A stretch of 64,000 bases of DNA from Acanthaster planci (Eukaryota; Echinodermata; Asteroidea; Valvatida; Acanthasteridae): assembly GCF_001949145.1 (NCBI RefSeq), contig NW_019091388.1, forward strand, positions 757,845 through 821,844. The letters run 5' to 3'. Position 1 is the first letter of the stretch. Each line of letters starts with the position of its first letter. The position numbers were made by a program, and so were the translations under genes. This document shows, piece by piece, positions 10,601-22,454 of this stretch. The notes under the pieces were generated by a model that ran no database searches, was not told where the DNA came from, and saw only the letters and a program-made list of their open reading frames with translations.

Positions 10601-13600
10601 ATACTGCACTCATTGCAAGGTGACTTTTCTCAATCGACAAATTGTCCCGAGTTGAGTTGGCAAACGGTCGAGTTGTCTGAGCCCTCAGGGACCAAGGCTT
10701 GATCTGTCGACACTGGGCCATCGCTTGATCAAGCAACAATTAGGCGTACTTCATTTCATTCTCACAAGATTTCAAAAGTTTTTGAGATTTCCATTATAGA
10801 TACTGTTCTGGAAAACACACCACACCCAAATCATACAATTTGCAAAATGAGATTGATGAAGAAATTTATCGAAAGAATTTATACTCCTCAATAAAGCTAA
10901 TCAAAAATTTAGTTTCTTTCGCAAAGAACATTTACATTGTGCAGTCACATGTGCATGAAAGGGGGCTCAGACAACTTGACTGGGAACAACTTGACCATGT
11001 TGAGAATTGAGACAATTCAACCAGTTAGACATCTGGATCATCTGTGCTTCTTTGCACAATTCAACCATTGGTACAAATCATCGATTGAGACAATTTGACT
11101 CCCAATGAGTGCACTTATGCTTTACAGTCACATTGCCCTGGTCTTTTCTCCAAATTAGAAAAAGAGAAAGGACTGGGAGACAGGTTAACCCTCTCCCTCT
11201 CCCAAACCTGCAGAAAAGCAACTGATCACTGGTGCGGCTGAGGCACTCGTGCACTTTGCGCCTTGTCACCAGGCATGCCGCATTGCCGTCATGGCCTTGC
11301 ACCGCACTGGTTGGCAAAGCTAACGTACCCCCCCTCCATTGGTCCTGTAAATAGTCGTGTCATGGGTCCCTGTGCATGCTGTGTCCAGTGAGTCGAGCCG
11401 CAATGTAACGTGACACATGCAAATTTGCCTTAACATGCAGATGTGCAGTCCGTCGAAATGCCCCAACCCTCCATCATGTTCCTGCCTTGCATGATTGAGT
11501 TGTCTTGATGGACCACTTGGTAAACAGTCACGTTGTCCCACCAGTCGAGTTGTCTCAATGGTCAAGTTGTCCCGAGTTATATTTGGAAAGGGTCCACATC
11601 GTCCACACAATCATAAAATATGCTCCACGCAGTCAATCAAGACACTGAATACCAACATTTTTATACACAAAGCAAGTTGATCAAGAAGTCCAGTTTTTTG
11701 CATAACAGTTTTTTGTCGGCTGAATATGTGTACCTGGCAGTAAAAACTTTGACACCACCTGGGAAGAGTCAGCAGTGAAATCTTAGCTGTGCACTTTAAG
11801 GGAACCTGTAAATGTAGCTGAAAGGAATATTGCTGTAAAACACATGCTATGCAGTCTAAATCAGGAAAATCATTGCCATTTTTATCGAAGATTTACATCA
11901 CTGAAGAGATCAGGTTCGTTTGAGAGGCATAATCTATAAATAACTTTAAGTGATGTCGCTGTTGCTAAATTAGGTGACGTATACACAGTATAGCAACATT
12001 GCTAGATCCAGCCTTGGTCCCTGACCTGTATACGGACATCACTAAGTTTCCCTGTCATGATCTGTTGTGTTAGCTCTCTGAAAACAATAGAATGTCCTAA
12101 AGAAACAAATTTAGCAGTAAAAATATTGGGGTAGTCACGTTGAAAACACTTCATATTTTTCTGACTAGTCTTTTAAGGATTGTGCACAGGATGTCGGATG
12201 GTGTCCATACTAGTTTTATGAAAAACTTTCTGCCAAGGGTGTATAGTACATGTACACGCATAACGGCAATACAACCAAGGTATACATACCAACTATCAAG
12301 GCTTGGACAACTTGACTGTTTGCCAACTCAACTCAGGACAACTCAACCAATGGGACAACTCGGATGTCTATGCCTCAAATAGACAGACAACTCTACCATT
12401 AAGCTGACTCGCAATCAGATTAAAAAGCAAGCATAGAAAAACTACATTTTTTATTAAAAAGTGCTAAAACCTACCAAAAGTTGCACATTTTTCATTCTGT
12501 TTTTATGAAACCAATCCTCAGGCCATAGGTTATTGATTACCTTGGTGAATATATTGCCAATTGTGGGCTTATTGGCAACGTAAAATGCCTAATTTCCCAT
12601 GCAGCGACTCTACCGTGATGTACGGTATGTAGGAAGCAAGGATACCTGTACATGTACAGTGTACACCCAGGGATCAAATGTGAAGTCATTGCCCCGCAGG
12701 CATGTGATACACAACTCAACACAAACACCTAATGGCCCATTTACCCAAAGACATTCAATGTGTAATTATATTATACACGGCTTCGTCTTTACATGTCCAG
12801 TTGCTAGACATGAACTCGCTGGAGAAAATAGGGCTCTGTTGGGATCAATGTGTTATCACTGTCTGGTTCCCAAACCAAAAGATCCTGACTGTTTATGGTG
12901 TGTTCAACAATCAGGGATGAACTGGTTCATGTATAGTACAGTGTAAAAGGATAGCAGCATTGAGGTGACAAAAAATGACAACATTGGTTACAAAAAGGGA
13001 GGCTCAGGAAATTGCTGTTTTAGGAAATCACTAATTTGCTCAGGTATGCATTGCTGTATATGGACCTGTATAGGTGTAGGGCCAAGGATACAGGGAATGG
13101 TAGTCCAGTGCACTGGCCTTAACCCTCCTATGTGGAAGTCACTCTTTGGGTCATTTGGTAAACACCTCAAAGAAGCACAGCTGTGTTNNNNNNNNNNNNN
13201 NNNNNNNNNNNNNNNNNNNNNNNNNNNNNNNNNNNNNNNNNNNNNNNNNNNNNNNNNNNNNNNNNNNNNNNNNNNNNNNNNNNNNNNNNNNNNNNNNNNN
13301 NNNNNNNNNNNNNNNNNNNNNNNNNNNNNNNNNNNNNNNNNNNNNNNNNNNNNNNNNNNNNNNNNNNNNNNNNNNNNNNNNNNNNNNNNNNNNNNNNNNN
13401 NNNNNNNNNNNNNNNNNNNNNNNNNNNNNNNNNNNNNNNNNNNNNNNNNNNNNNNNNNNNNNNNNNNNNNNNNNNNNNCTGTAAAACTAAAGGAGGGTTA
13501 ATGGACAGGTTACCCGGAATATGGACCTGTACAGGTGTAGGGCCAAGGATACAGGGAATGATAGTCCAGTGCACTGGTTCCAGTGGACTGGTCACACAGA

Positions 13601-16600
13601 ATATGGACCTGTACAGGTGTAGGGCCAAGGATACAGGGAATGATAGTCCAGTGCACTGGTTCCAGTGGACTGGTCACACAGAATATGGACCTGTACAGGT
13701 GTAGGGCCAAGGATACAGGGAATGATAGTCCAGTGCACTGGTTCCAGTGGACTGGTCACACAGAATATGGACCTGTACAGGTGTAGGGCCAAGGATACAG
13801 GGAATGGTAGTCCAGTGCACTGGCCGTAATGGACAGGTTGCCCAGAATATGGACCTGTACAGGTGTAGGGCCAAGGATACAGGGAATGATAGTCGAGTGC
13901 ACTGGCCTTAATGGACAGGTTGCCCAGAATATGGACCTGTACAGGTGTAGGGCCAAGGATACAGGGAATGGTAGTCCAGTGCACTGGCCTTAATGGACAG
14001 GTTGCCCGGAATATGGACCTGTACAGGTGTAGGGCCAAGGATACAGGGAATGATAGTCCAGTGCACTGGCCTTCATGGACAGGTTGCCCGGAACATGGAC
14101 CTGTACAGGTGTAGGGCCAAGGATACAGGGAATGGTAGTCCAGTGCACCGGCCTTCATGGACAGGTTGCCCAGAACATGGACCTGTACAGGTGTAGGGCC
14201 AAGGATACAGGGAATGGTAGTCCAGTGCACCGGCCTTCATGGACAGGTTGCCCAGAACATGGACCTGTACAGGTGTAGGGCCAAGGATACAGGGAATGGT
14301 AGTCCAGTGCACCGGTCTCAGTGGACTGGTTGCTCGTAATCGTCCTTTACATGTAGCCTTATTCTGGTGCCGTAATACTGGATTCCGTCCATACCCTTGG
14401 CTACTGCATAACATCTGCACAAACGCACAGGTACCCTTTGGCCATTGCTATAAACACCTGTTGTGAGTGATCCAAGACATTCATGACACTTGGCATTTTT
14501 AACATTTCTAAATCTCAAAATTTTGTATATGTATTCTGGTATATTAAAACTTCATTGGTTTTCCCCCAAATTTCAATCAGAGCGATGACAATGAATTGTC
14601 GGATATCTGGGATGACACTGCATTGATTAAAGCCTATGACAAAGCAATCAAAACTGTCAGGGTAAGTGGTGCATGTTTTAAGTTCATGTGCTCTTTTTCA
14701 ACTTAATCTTTTAAACTGTGATGATTTGTTATTTATAGAAAGTTAGACATCTTTTTTCGTTGTGGAAATGCTTTGGTTTTTTAGGTAAACGCTGTGCTTT
14801 TAATAGGTAACTTCATGTAAATTTTGAAACAAGTCATACAGGGAAACTGACTAGATTGTATCATGTAATTGAGGTGTGATCCCTGGCTATATGGTGGTTC
14901 GGGTTTATTGGCTTCTGGCTGGCACCCCCTGAACAAAGATATTGACAAATGGGAAGAGCCGCCAGTATAGGGCTGGACAACTCGATAGACCACTGGTGCA
15001 GTATTCCGAAGGCCGTACATTCAAATCCCACTCCAGTCAGTTTCTTTGTTCATCTTTAGATTCATGTAAATTCTGTCACAACAAAAAAGTTCTGAAAGTT
15101 ATGACAAAAATAATGCAGAGAAATATTTTAATTGAAACTGTGGGTGTTAGATTTCGATATATTCAGGTACACCTACCCAAAATACCTGAGGAGTATATAC
15201 ATACATGTATGTGTATGCTTGTCCTGTCCAGGGCGAGGCCAGTAATGAAGAAAGTGGTGGGCCAGAGAATGGCAGAAAGTCTGCAAAGAGTGGAAACCAA
15301 CGTAAGAAGAGAAAGCATTGGAGTCAGAAGAGACATAAGAAACACACAGTAAGAGGCGTGTTGCTTGAAGATCTATGAACCCCTACCCTGCAAATAATTT
15401 TGACGTAGTAGTCCTTATGATGTGCAGATCAAAGGCGTGTTCCCCAACTGCAAAGGACTGCTGATTATAAAGTTCCCAGTAAATTTCTGTACAAACCCAG
15501 ATTTAGTATAGAAATATTCTGAAGCAAGAGGTGACATGCCCTTTTGAGCTGGTGACCTTGTCCAAATTTGTTGCCATAACCTCATGGCATATTTATCCTC
15601 TCTCTGTCTCTTACTCTGCCCACTTTCTTTTTGAATACCAGTGGAAAGTCGGTGACCGATGTCGCGCTATTTACACCGAGGATGAGTACACATACGATGC
15701 AGTGATCAAACTGATTGACCATGACAGGGGCACATGTTGGGTCACATTTGTCGGATATGGTAATGAGGAAGAGAAAGACTTGGATGACCTCATGTCAGCG
15801 GGGTCAGAGGTCGGCTCACCCTCGCGACCTGTGAATGGAGACTTTGAGGTACATTTTATCATAGTAGCATCCTAAATTTGATGCAGTAGCAGTGACAATG
15901 CCGTTAGTGAACAAAAATATCATTTCTTATTCTTTGGTTCAACTTTCCCCTCCAACTGCTGGTGATATTGTCTTTATAGCAGCTGAGACTCTTCAAATCT
16001 TCTGGCTTGAAGAATTTAGTCAGGTCCAAACTAAGAGAGGACCATTTTGTTACAAAATGTAAATTTGCTGTATGGTAAAGGTCAAGCTTCCCGGTTTAGG
16101 ATGTCTGACTAACAGTATCTGGCTCAGGTGATTCCATTGTTCTGAAATTCTGCCCTTTCTGTATTTTGCAATTTTATATTTTATGCACATAATATGCATA
16201 GGTGTTTATGTTAATGCCCAGTGCTGCGTTCATGGGAATGAAATTTTAAAAGGCAATAATTATCCATGTAGACATTACGTGTAATCTCCGGGGCACTGAT
16301 AGAGTAGACAATTTTTCTCAGGCCAACACTTTAACATTAGAATACTAGGACGCAGTGTCATTGACTTATCTATGCATTCGTCTCACTTTTCTAGTATGAC
16401 ATTCTTTTAATAGTGTTTGAGCTGAATCATCTAACATCGTGTTTTAGACATGAACCAAGTTTTATCCAATAAGAATTACAACTTTGTTGAGAATGACATA
16501 TACATGTCGTACCAAAATGCGTCATTTTGTTGTCCCTTTCCAGAACTTTTTATAGAGACCATTTTATGTCCCTAATATCAACTCTTTGCCCAACTTTGTG

Positions 16601-19600
16601 ATTTACATGTACATTCTGAAGGCTGGTTATGAATCCATGGAATATTCAAACCACAACCAGAGTCCAGCACCATCTGGGTCAGGGGTCAGAGGAAATCGCC
16701 TCAATGCCTATTCCTATGACAACCACTGGTATCCATCTCAGCAGCCTTTCAGGCCACCCATACCCCCACCAGTGCATTGGCCACCACACCCAATGGTAAG
16801 TTTCCTCTGATTGCACCATTATCTTGTTTTATGACGACTAGGTTGATGTTTCACATATTAGCCAACGTACATGTACATGTATTGTGGTTTGCATGTCCTT
16901 GATACTCGTGAAGATTCTTCAATTTGGTTTGAATCATCTCTGACTTGAGGACCAGATCGTGACCAGTCATTGAGTTCTACATAATGCTGACAGCTACATT
17001 GTATTAACAGCCATCTTTGTCATTTCTGAATAGTAGCTTTGATAGGCTAGCTGACAAAAGTCTCAAAGAGTGCCAGCACACTACGTCAGACATTCATTTA
17101 GAATGGGCTCTGGCATGGTGATGATACTCAAGCAATCGTAGCATTGTTCCAACGACTAACATTGATTCAACTCGAATGACACGACCACATGTGCATGAAT
17201 AAACACTGTGCCCCATGCAAACACATATCATGAACTAGGCCTGCAGCCTTCATCAAAGGCTGCATTGTCAAGGCTACATGTACATGTAGTAACCAGAATT
17301 AGAAGCCATTGCAGCACTGGTGCCACACTTGCATGCTGATGGTAATGTACATACGTGCGTTGAATACCAATTTGACGTAACATAGGATATTGTGAGTTGC
17401 CAAAATACACATGCACCTCAAGTTGAAGGAGCGTGAATGAGTGCAGTGCCACCAAAGTGACAGCATCACCTTAGATTACACTTGTACAACTTCAGAATCC
17501 TGGAGGGCATTGTCTGTCATCATACATGTATGGCATGAGATCAGTATGTCATTAAGTCAATTGTCATCTGTCATGAAGGTGTTATGGTGCTTTTTTGATT
17601 GTACATCTCTGGTAACTTAGTACATGTAGTCACCTCAATGCAATCAGTGTAAGCACAGTGTCTAAAGAAATTAAGAGCAAGGTGATACATAGTCCAATAA
17701 AATTTAATTATAAAGATGAACAAAGAAATTGACTGGAATGGGACTTGAACCTGTGGTCTCCAGTATACCGTACCAGTCCTCTACCAACTGAGCTATCCAG
17801 CCCTATGTCAGTGGCTTTTCCCAGGGATTGCCAGGGATCATGCCCCAATAACGCGATACAACCTGGGCAGAGGTGAACAGGGATCACTCAGAGAGGATGC
17901 GGCTTTTTAAGCATCAACCCTGGCTACATGGTGTTTTGGGTTTAATGGCTTCTGGCTAGCGTCCCCCAAACAAAGATATTGACAAATGGGAAGAGCCACT
18001 GCCTTAGAGCTGGATGGCTTAGGTGGTAGAGCACCGCTACGGTATTCCACTGGCTGCAGGTTCAAGTCCCACTCCAGTCAGTTTCTTTGTTCATCTTTGT
18101 AATCATTTGTAAGCACCTGGTCAGTTTCTGGATATAATTTGTTTCAATAAAATTTAATTGAAATCATCCAGCAATGGACCACCAAAAGCTGTGTTTGGAT
18201 ATCATATCAAAGTGGGTTTATGATATTACGGGGATCACCTTTAGAGTTCAAATGAGTAATTGACTTGTGTTTCCATCCCTCAGTCACATGGCTTCACTCT
18301 GCCTGGTTTCCCTTCATATCCCCCTTTCCATGGACATGGGTACATGCCACAGGTGAGTGATTTTCTTCAATGAAACTTGTTCCATGAACAAGCCCATTTG
18401 GTTTTCCAACTGTACATGCTCATATCGAGATTTGCCAACTGCTGATTTAATACAGGCAATGAATTTATACAAGTGCACCAGCCAGTGATATTTTCATGCC
18501 ATCAAAAATAAGGTTGAGATATTGCTCACCAAAAAAGCTTCAAAAGGCTGTCTAACATCATTTATTTCAACTGTTTTAAAATTTTATACCTAATGCATAA
18601 TATGGAAAGCAAGTTGCTTACTTGTTATCAGTATCATTTTACCATCCATATGTTTGCATGCGTGACAAACTATTCCAAAACAGGAAATTGTTCAATCTTG
18701 AAACCTGGTTGTGTGTTTGAAATGGCAATCTGGCTTTTACACTGTCAGTTACTTCACTTCACCAAAGAGATCTAATTCTCTAATATGTAGCAAGCTTTGC
18801 AGCAATTTTATTTGTACAGTCAGAATGTAGCTGTATGCTCCCTAGGGAGCTGAGATTGTTTCAGGAATTGGTCACTGCAGTTCTTAATAAGCAGAACATG
18901 CTCAAACAGCCAAAACTTGTGTCCAACAGAGCACATTTTGTACGATACCACACACAGTCACATAAATATAAATTCAAGGCTGAAATCATTGATGACTGAA
19001 GAAAAGGCAGAACTGTGAAAACCCTTTGAGGAGAATTTGTTAAATCCTGTTTTGGATACATGTACGGTACTGTCATTTTATTGGTCTGAGACCTCACGTC
19101 AAACTTATGAAAAGAATGTTACTACTACAGCACATTGCAATTTGTGTGTACCCATAGAGCTACCATACTGGTATGTAAAACCAAATTTCTGTCCTGAGTA
19201 CCTTAATCAGACAACCATTCATGTTGAGACTTGCTTTCAATGACTTGTTTTTGACATGAATTCAAAAGTATTCTTACAAAATGATCATAAAATCTGAGAC
19301 TACACACAACTTTAATATGGAGCATATTCTCTGTAAGCTCATCAAACCATCTTGTGTTATGGAGCTGTAGCTACAACTGCACCAGGCAGGGTTGCATGCA
19401 TGCATGCTAAAATTTGTCGAAAGAATAATGTCATCAGCCCAACATAAACAATAGATTTGGCCATAAGTGTGTTTCGGAAATCGGACTTGCTGTGGACAGA
19501 AATGCCTCTTATTTATCTTGTCCTGCTTTTTGGTTGAGAAATCTAATGCATTTTGGTTTGGGGATGGCAAGTCAATTCCCAGAACCCCAAATGTCAATAT

Positions 19601-20698
19601 TATTTTTTTAAGTACCGCTTTAAATTACAATTTTGATCTCAATGAGTAGCGATGAGTAACGATAGCAGTTACACCATGGATCAATCTCTTTCTTGAGTAT
19701 GTGTGGTTCTGAGAAGAAGCAGGGAATAACTTGACGTTTCGAACAGTGTACTCTGTCCATCTTCTGTCTAACCACAATCGTTTTACTTATAGAGTTCTTT
19801 CACCATGAAAACCTTCAAGTCTTAATTTTGATCTCTTTGGCTTTGGCATGATGCAACAGAATGATTGATTGACAATGATTTAATGTTCTCCTCTGTCTTG
19901 CTGTTTTCTACTCAGGGTTTAGCAATGCCAGTGCCCCCTCTACCCTCTGACATTCCCCCTCCCACACCCATGTCTATTCCTGCTGAGGCACAGCAAGGGG
20001 ATGAAGAGGCCCTGCACACCATGCTTATGTCATGGTATATGAGCGGATATCACACCGGATACTACCAGGTCAGTCCTTATCAAGTAGTTGTTTACACATT
20101 TGGCTGCTCACACAGACACTTGAAGACATTACAGTGTGGTCACTCTTACATGCAAATGTGACCCAAGGTACATCCACAGTTGTCGTGGGTTAATACTAGA
20201 GCACTGCTTTTACTATTTTGGTAGTAGAAGTAAGCAAGCAGGCCTTCAAGGCTTATAAGTTGCAAAACGTATGAGAAAAAAGTATGTGATCAAGTGCTGG
20301 ATTAGCATGAGAACAACTATACAAGGCATAAGTGGTGATTGTTCCATTTCATAAAAATGCACTGGTGTGGGATGTCAGTTCCCCCCCCCCCGGCAAAACT
20401 TTGGTGCTGTCAGCAAGAATGGAGAAGGGAGGGGGCCACCTGTCAGGTCAAGGAATCAGACCTCCATTGCATTTAGGAATTTGCTGATAGTCTGTCAGCA
20501 AATTTCATGATTAAACCCCCCCCCATTAAAATGGTAAATCAGTGAGTCTTGCTTCTTGTCTCTCCTACATCATCTCAGGGTTTAAAACAAGGGCGGGGCA
20601 CCAGCCAGACAGCATCACCTCAGAACCAAGACCAGCGGAGGAGACAATCCAAAGAATGGCAGTCACGGTCAAGAACTAGCGGGGCACAGTCGAGATAA
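7672..20698 (+). CDS. SMN: Survival of motor neuron protein (SMN), 8 coding exons
   Basis: SMN is the core of the cytoplasmic complex that loads Sm rings onto snRNAs. Coding exons: 7672-7713 (tentative), 14581-14661, 15232-15348, 15642-15848, 16622-16795, 18284-18352, 19916-20068 and 20579-20698. All have GT-AG borders and all junctions are phase 0, giving 320 aa (human is 294). Residues 15-41 are the Gemin2-binding segment with the family hallmark SDIWDDTALIKAYDKA. Residues 42-80 are a Lys/Arg-rich nucleic-acid-binding linker. The Tudor domain starts at residue 81 with WKVGDRC and includes VGYGN. Residues 150-250 are rich in Pro, Tyr and His. The YG box at about 262-281 includes SWYMSGYHTGYY, identical to the human stretch, and drives oligomerisation. 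Exon 1 (MSDTNEAFVFRANK) is chosen for its ATG, a phase-0 donor and the VFR resemblance to vertebrate exon 1. The other exons are near certain. Confidence 0.93.
8095..8460. repeat. Strand-asymmetric A/C-rich tract
   Basis: The plus strand is strikingly poor in G and T and consists of degenerate repeats such as aaaacaccgaaaaca and ccctaaacac. It lies in SMN intron 1, inside the second fold-back structure. It looks like a decayed simple-sequence array. Confidence 0.5.
8765..8900 (+). repeat. 16-bp tandem array C, left copy
   Basis: Consecutive ~16-bp units such as ctgaccaactcgcccc and ctgaccgactcgcccc, about eight copies. The inverted counterpart is at 9425-9595. Confidence 0.6.
9425..9595 (-). 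repeat. 16-bp tandem array C, right (inverted) copy
   Basis: Units such as gggggcgagtcggcca and gggggcgagttggcca, about ten copies, the reverse complement of the array at 8765-8900. The two arrays could form an extended stem with a ~520-bp loop. Confidence 0.6.
10635..12370. repeat. Array cluster D (gacaactcaacc-type units)
   Basis: Four blocks of related ~16-17 bp units alternate in orientation. gagttgtc-type blocks lie at about 10635-10690 and 11495-11590; gacaacttgac/gacaactcaacc-type blocks lie at about 10960-11105 and 12298-12368. The 10960/11590 pair has the same inward-facing order as arrays A to C. The spacers hold no recognisable gene. This is inside SMN intron 1. Confidence 0.5.
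13052..14340 (+). repeat. 82-bp minisatellite interrupted by an assembly gap
   Basis: Ten consecutive units begin with atggacctgt at 13521 and every 82 bp to 14259, and one divergent unit lies before the gap at about 13058. Each unit contains two perfect 12-bp palindromes, ACCTGTACAGGT and CCAGTGCACTGG. Units fall into subtypes along the array: the first three carry ttccagtggactggtcacac, the middle ones ccttaatggacaggttgccc, and the last ones ccttcatggac with accgg in place of actgg. Since 82 is not a multiple of three, the open frames crossing it are artefacts. It lies in SMN intron 1. Confidence 0.92.
13188..13478. other. Assembly gap (291 N) inside the minisatellite
   Basis: The run of N interrupts the 82-bp array, so the true number of units is unknown. 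The sequence just before the gap has ttaaccctcc and just after it ggagggttaa, which are reverse complements. That may reflect a misjoined or inverted segment. Confidence 0.99.
14881..15058 (+). mobile_element. tRNA-derived SINE, diverged copy
   Basis: Shares aacaaagatattgacaaatgggaagagcc-type sequence, then a degenerate tRNA-like box region ending attcaaatcccactcc, then a tail gtcagtttctttgttcatct, with the better preserved copy at 17916-18105. It lies in the SMN intron between the Gemin2-binding exon and the Lys-rich exon. Confidence 0.6.
17714..17838 (-). mobile_element. tRNA-derived SINE, inverted copy
   Basis: Read on the minus strand it contains an A-box-like tagctcagttggtagag and a B-box-like ggttcaagtcc, then the tail shared with the plus-strand copies. 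It lies about 80-200 bp upstream of a plus-oriented copy, forming an inverted pair inside an SMN intron. It is not a tRNA gene: there is no convincing acceptor stem and the element continues into the SINE tail. Confidence 0.65.
17916..18105 (+). mobile_element. tRNA-derived SINE, direct copy
   Basis: The tRNA-like part at about 18008-18075 has the A-box-like tggcttaggtggtagagc and B-box ggttcaagtcc (18059-18069), followed by gtcagtttctttgttcatct. Upstream it shares ccctggcta with the copy at 14881. Confidence 0.65.
19700..19790. other. Possible retroelement fragment
   Basis: The segment aacttgacgtttcgaacag, followed by actctgtccatcttctgtc, resembles a motif common at the ends of Penelope-like elements. 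It is short and no coding part accompanies it, so this is a weak call. Confidence 0.25.
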
Positions 20699-21688
20699 CA
20701 GCAGTCACTTGTTCCATCTTACCCACTTTTTCTAGTTTTTTTTTTTCATCTTTAATCCATAAATCCACCCCTCCCAAATTTTAAGAACACATTAATAGAT
20801 ATGAAAGGTTTTTGTCTTTAAGGAATACACATGTAACTTACTGGAATCTGGCAAAGTGCCTGCTTCTCAATTCCATTCTCCTTTATTTCACAAATGCAAC
20901 TGTGAAGGTTTCAGTATTATCATGCCGAGGTCCCCCGTTACATTTTGTAGTTTCCAAGCACACTAAATAGACACGTCAAAGCCATGGACTGGACAATGTA
21001 AACTAGATAATTTTGTAGCTCAGTGCTTTAAGGAAGCATGGCACGACCTTTTGACATGACCAAACCTGTGGAATCCCGACTGCTGCACCATGATTTTTTG
21101 CATGTTAGGCTTTGACCTTAATGCTGGTCCAAAGTCCAAATTCAAGACCACCGTGGTCTAGTCAAGACCCTTTTCCAGCAGTCTTACTGTACCATTGAAT
21201 ACATTGCATTCAAAGATTTTACCACCCTCCAAAGCTACATCTTCATCCCTGCAGAATGCAGCAACATCCAACAGTACTGAATGGTGTTGGCAGGACAATG
21301 ATTTTGTGAGATGTTTTCTTAGTCTCTGGATATGGTTTGATTGTAAGGATCTTTAAGATTATGCATTGTTCAGTGTTGCTGGACACGGCATCATGATTGT
21401 AGAAAATGAAATTCACTGCTTTACAATGTAGTTGACTTCCAGATGAAACGTGTTTATCAGCACTTTCCTGGGATATCTGGAGATTGTATCAAGATGTAGT
21501 AATGTGACATCATGGCTCAGGGAGAGTTAAAGCCCAGAAAACCATCACAGACTACCCACATCGAATTGGGTCTTTCTCTGAATACCAGTTGATCTGCAAA
21601 AACTGTAAATGATAATTACCAACCATCACAGATTCTGTTTAGAAGTTCAAAAATGCTGTTTCTTTATTTCCATATAATCTTTTGTAAA

Positions 21689-21694
21689 TAAACA
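21689..21694 (+). terminator. SMN poly(A) signal AATAAA
   Basis: A canonical AATAAA about 990 bp after the SMN stop codon, followed by a T/G-containing stretch. It gives a 3' UTR of about 1 kb and puts the SMN end roughly 0.5 kb from the proposed end of the convergent SERF gene. Confidence 0.55.
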
Positions 21695-22186
21695 ATGTTG
21701 GCTACATCAAAAATGTTGAGATGTGTAAATGATTTTATTGACTTCAAAGAACTGTTTGTCTGTACCTAGTGTTGACTTTAACACAGTACATTCAAATCTG
21801 GTCTTCATTCAACGTTGCTTTTACAACTGCTGAACAGTATTAGTAAAGTAATTCACAAACTAGGATTTGCTTTTAATACCAGCACTTGATGAATAGAAAA
21901 TTATCAAAACTTTCTTACTCAAGTAAAAACGGGACTTATTTTTAGGTAGTTAATGCGGGTGACCTACATGTACATGTATTGGCAATGCTTGCACACAGCA
22001 GGACTTCATTGCTCTAGCATGCCAGAAGTCAAATCTCTTAAATCAGGTGGATTATTGTTAAAAGGACACCTTGCATGATTACAGATCAGTGCTTGGTTAA
22101 GTCCTTGTGCATGATGTTTCTGAATAATTAAGTGGAAACATCAAACAAGTAATGACAAGATAATCGTAAATATTTTCATATTACTA

Positions 22187-22192
22187 TTTAAT
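22187..22192 (-). terminator. Possible SERF poly(A) signal ATTAAA
   Basis: On the minus strand, ATTAAA occurs about 260 bp beyond the SERF stop codon. No canonical AATAAA was noticed closer. The assignment is tentative. Confidence 0.35.
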
Positions 22193-22454
22193 TTGTGATA
22201 AAGAGAAGGCAACGCAAACAAAAGCAAGTGATACAAATCCAAAAGAGTGCAAACATTTTACAATTAATCTGGAGGCCAAATCAGTCATTCTTGAGCTCAG
22301 TCTTGGGAAAAGGTTGGGGAAACAAAAATATTTCATCTGTTTTTTGCCTTATCTACAAATATCTTGGCCAGTATTTATAAGTAGCCTCCGGGAGGAATGG
22401 GATGGCCTGGATTCCATGTCACCTTGGCCTGAGAGATCCTCCGGAGGGCTGGGG

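Noticed and set aside
13592-14230. 212-codon open frame on the minus strand, and similar frames on both strands
   Set aside because: They are produced by the 82-bp minisatellite, whose period is not a multiple of three; composition and repetition show no real protein.
18008-18075. tRNA gene
   Set aside because: A and B boxes are present, but there is no convincing acceptor stem and the segment continues into a SINE tail shared by three copies.
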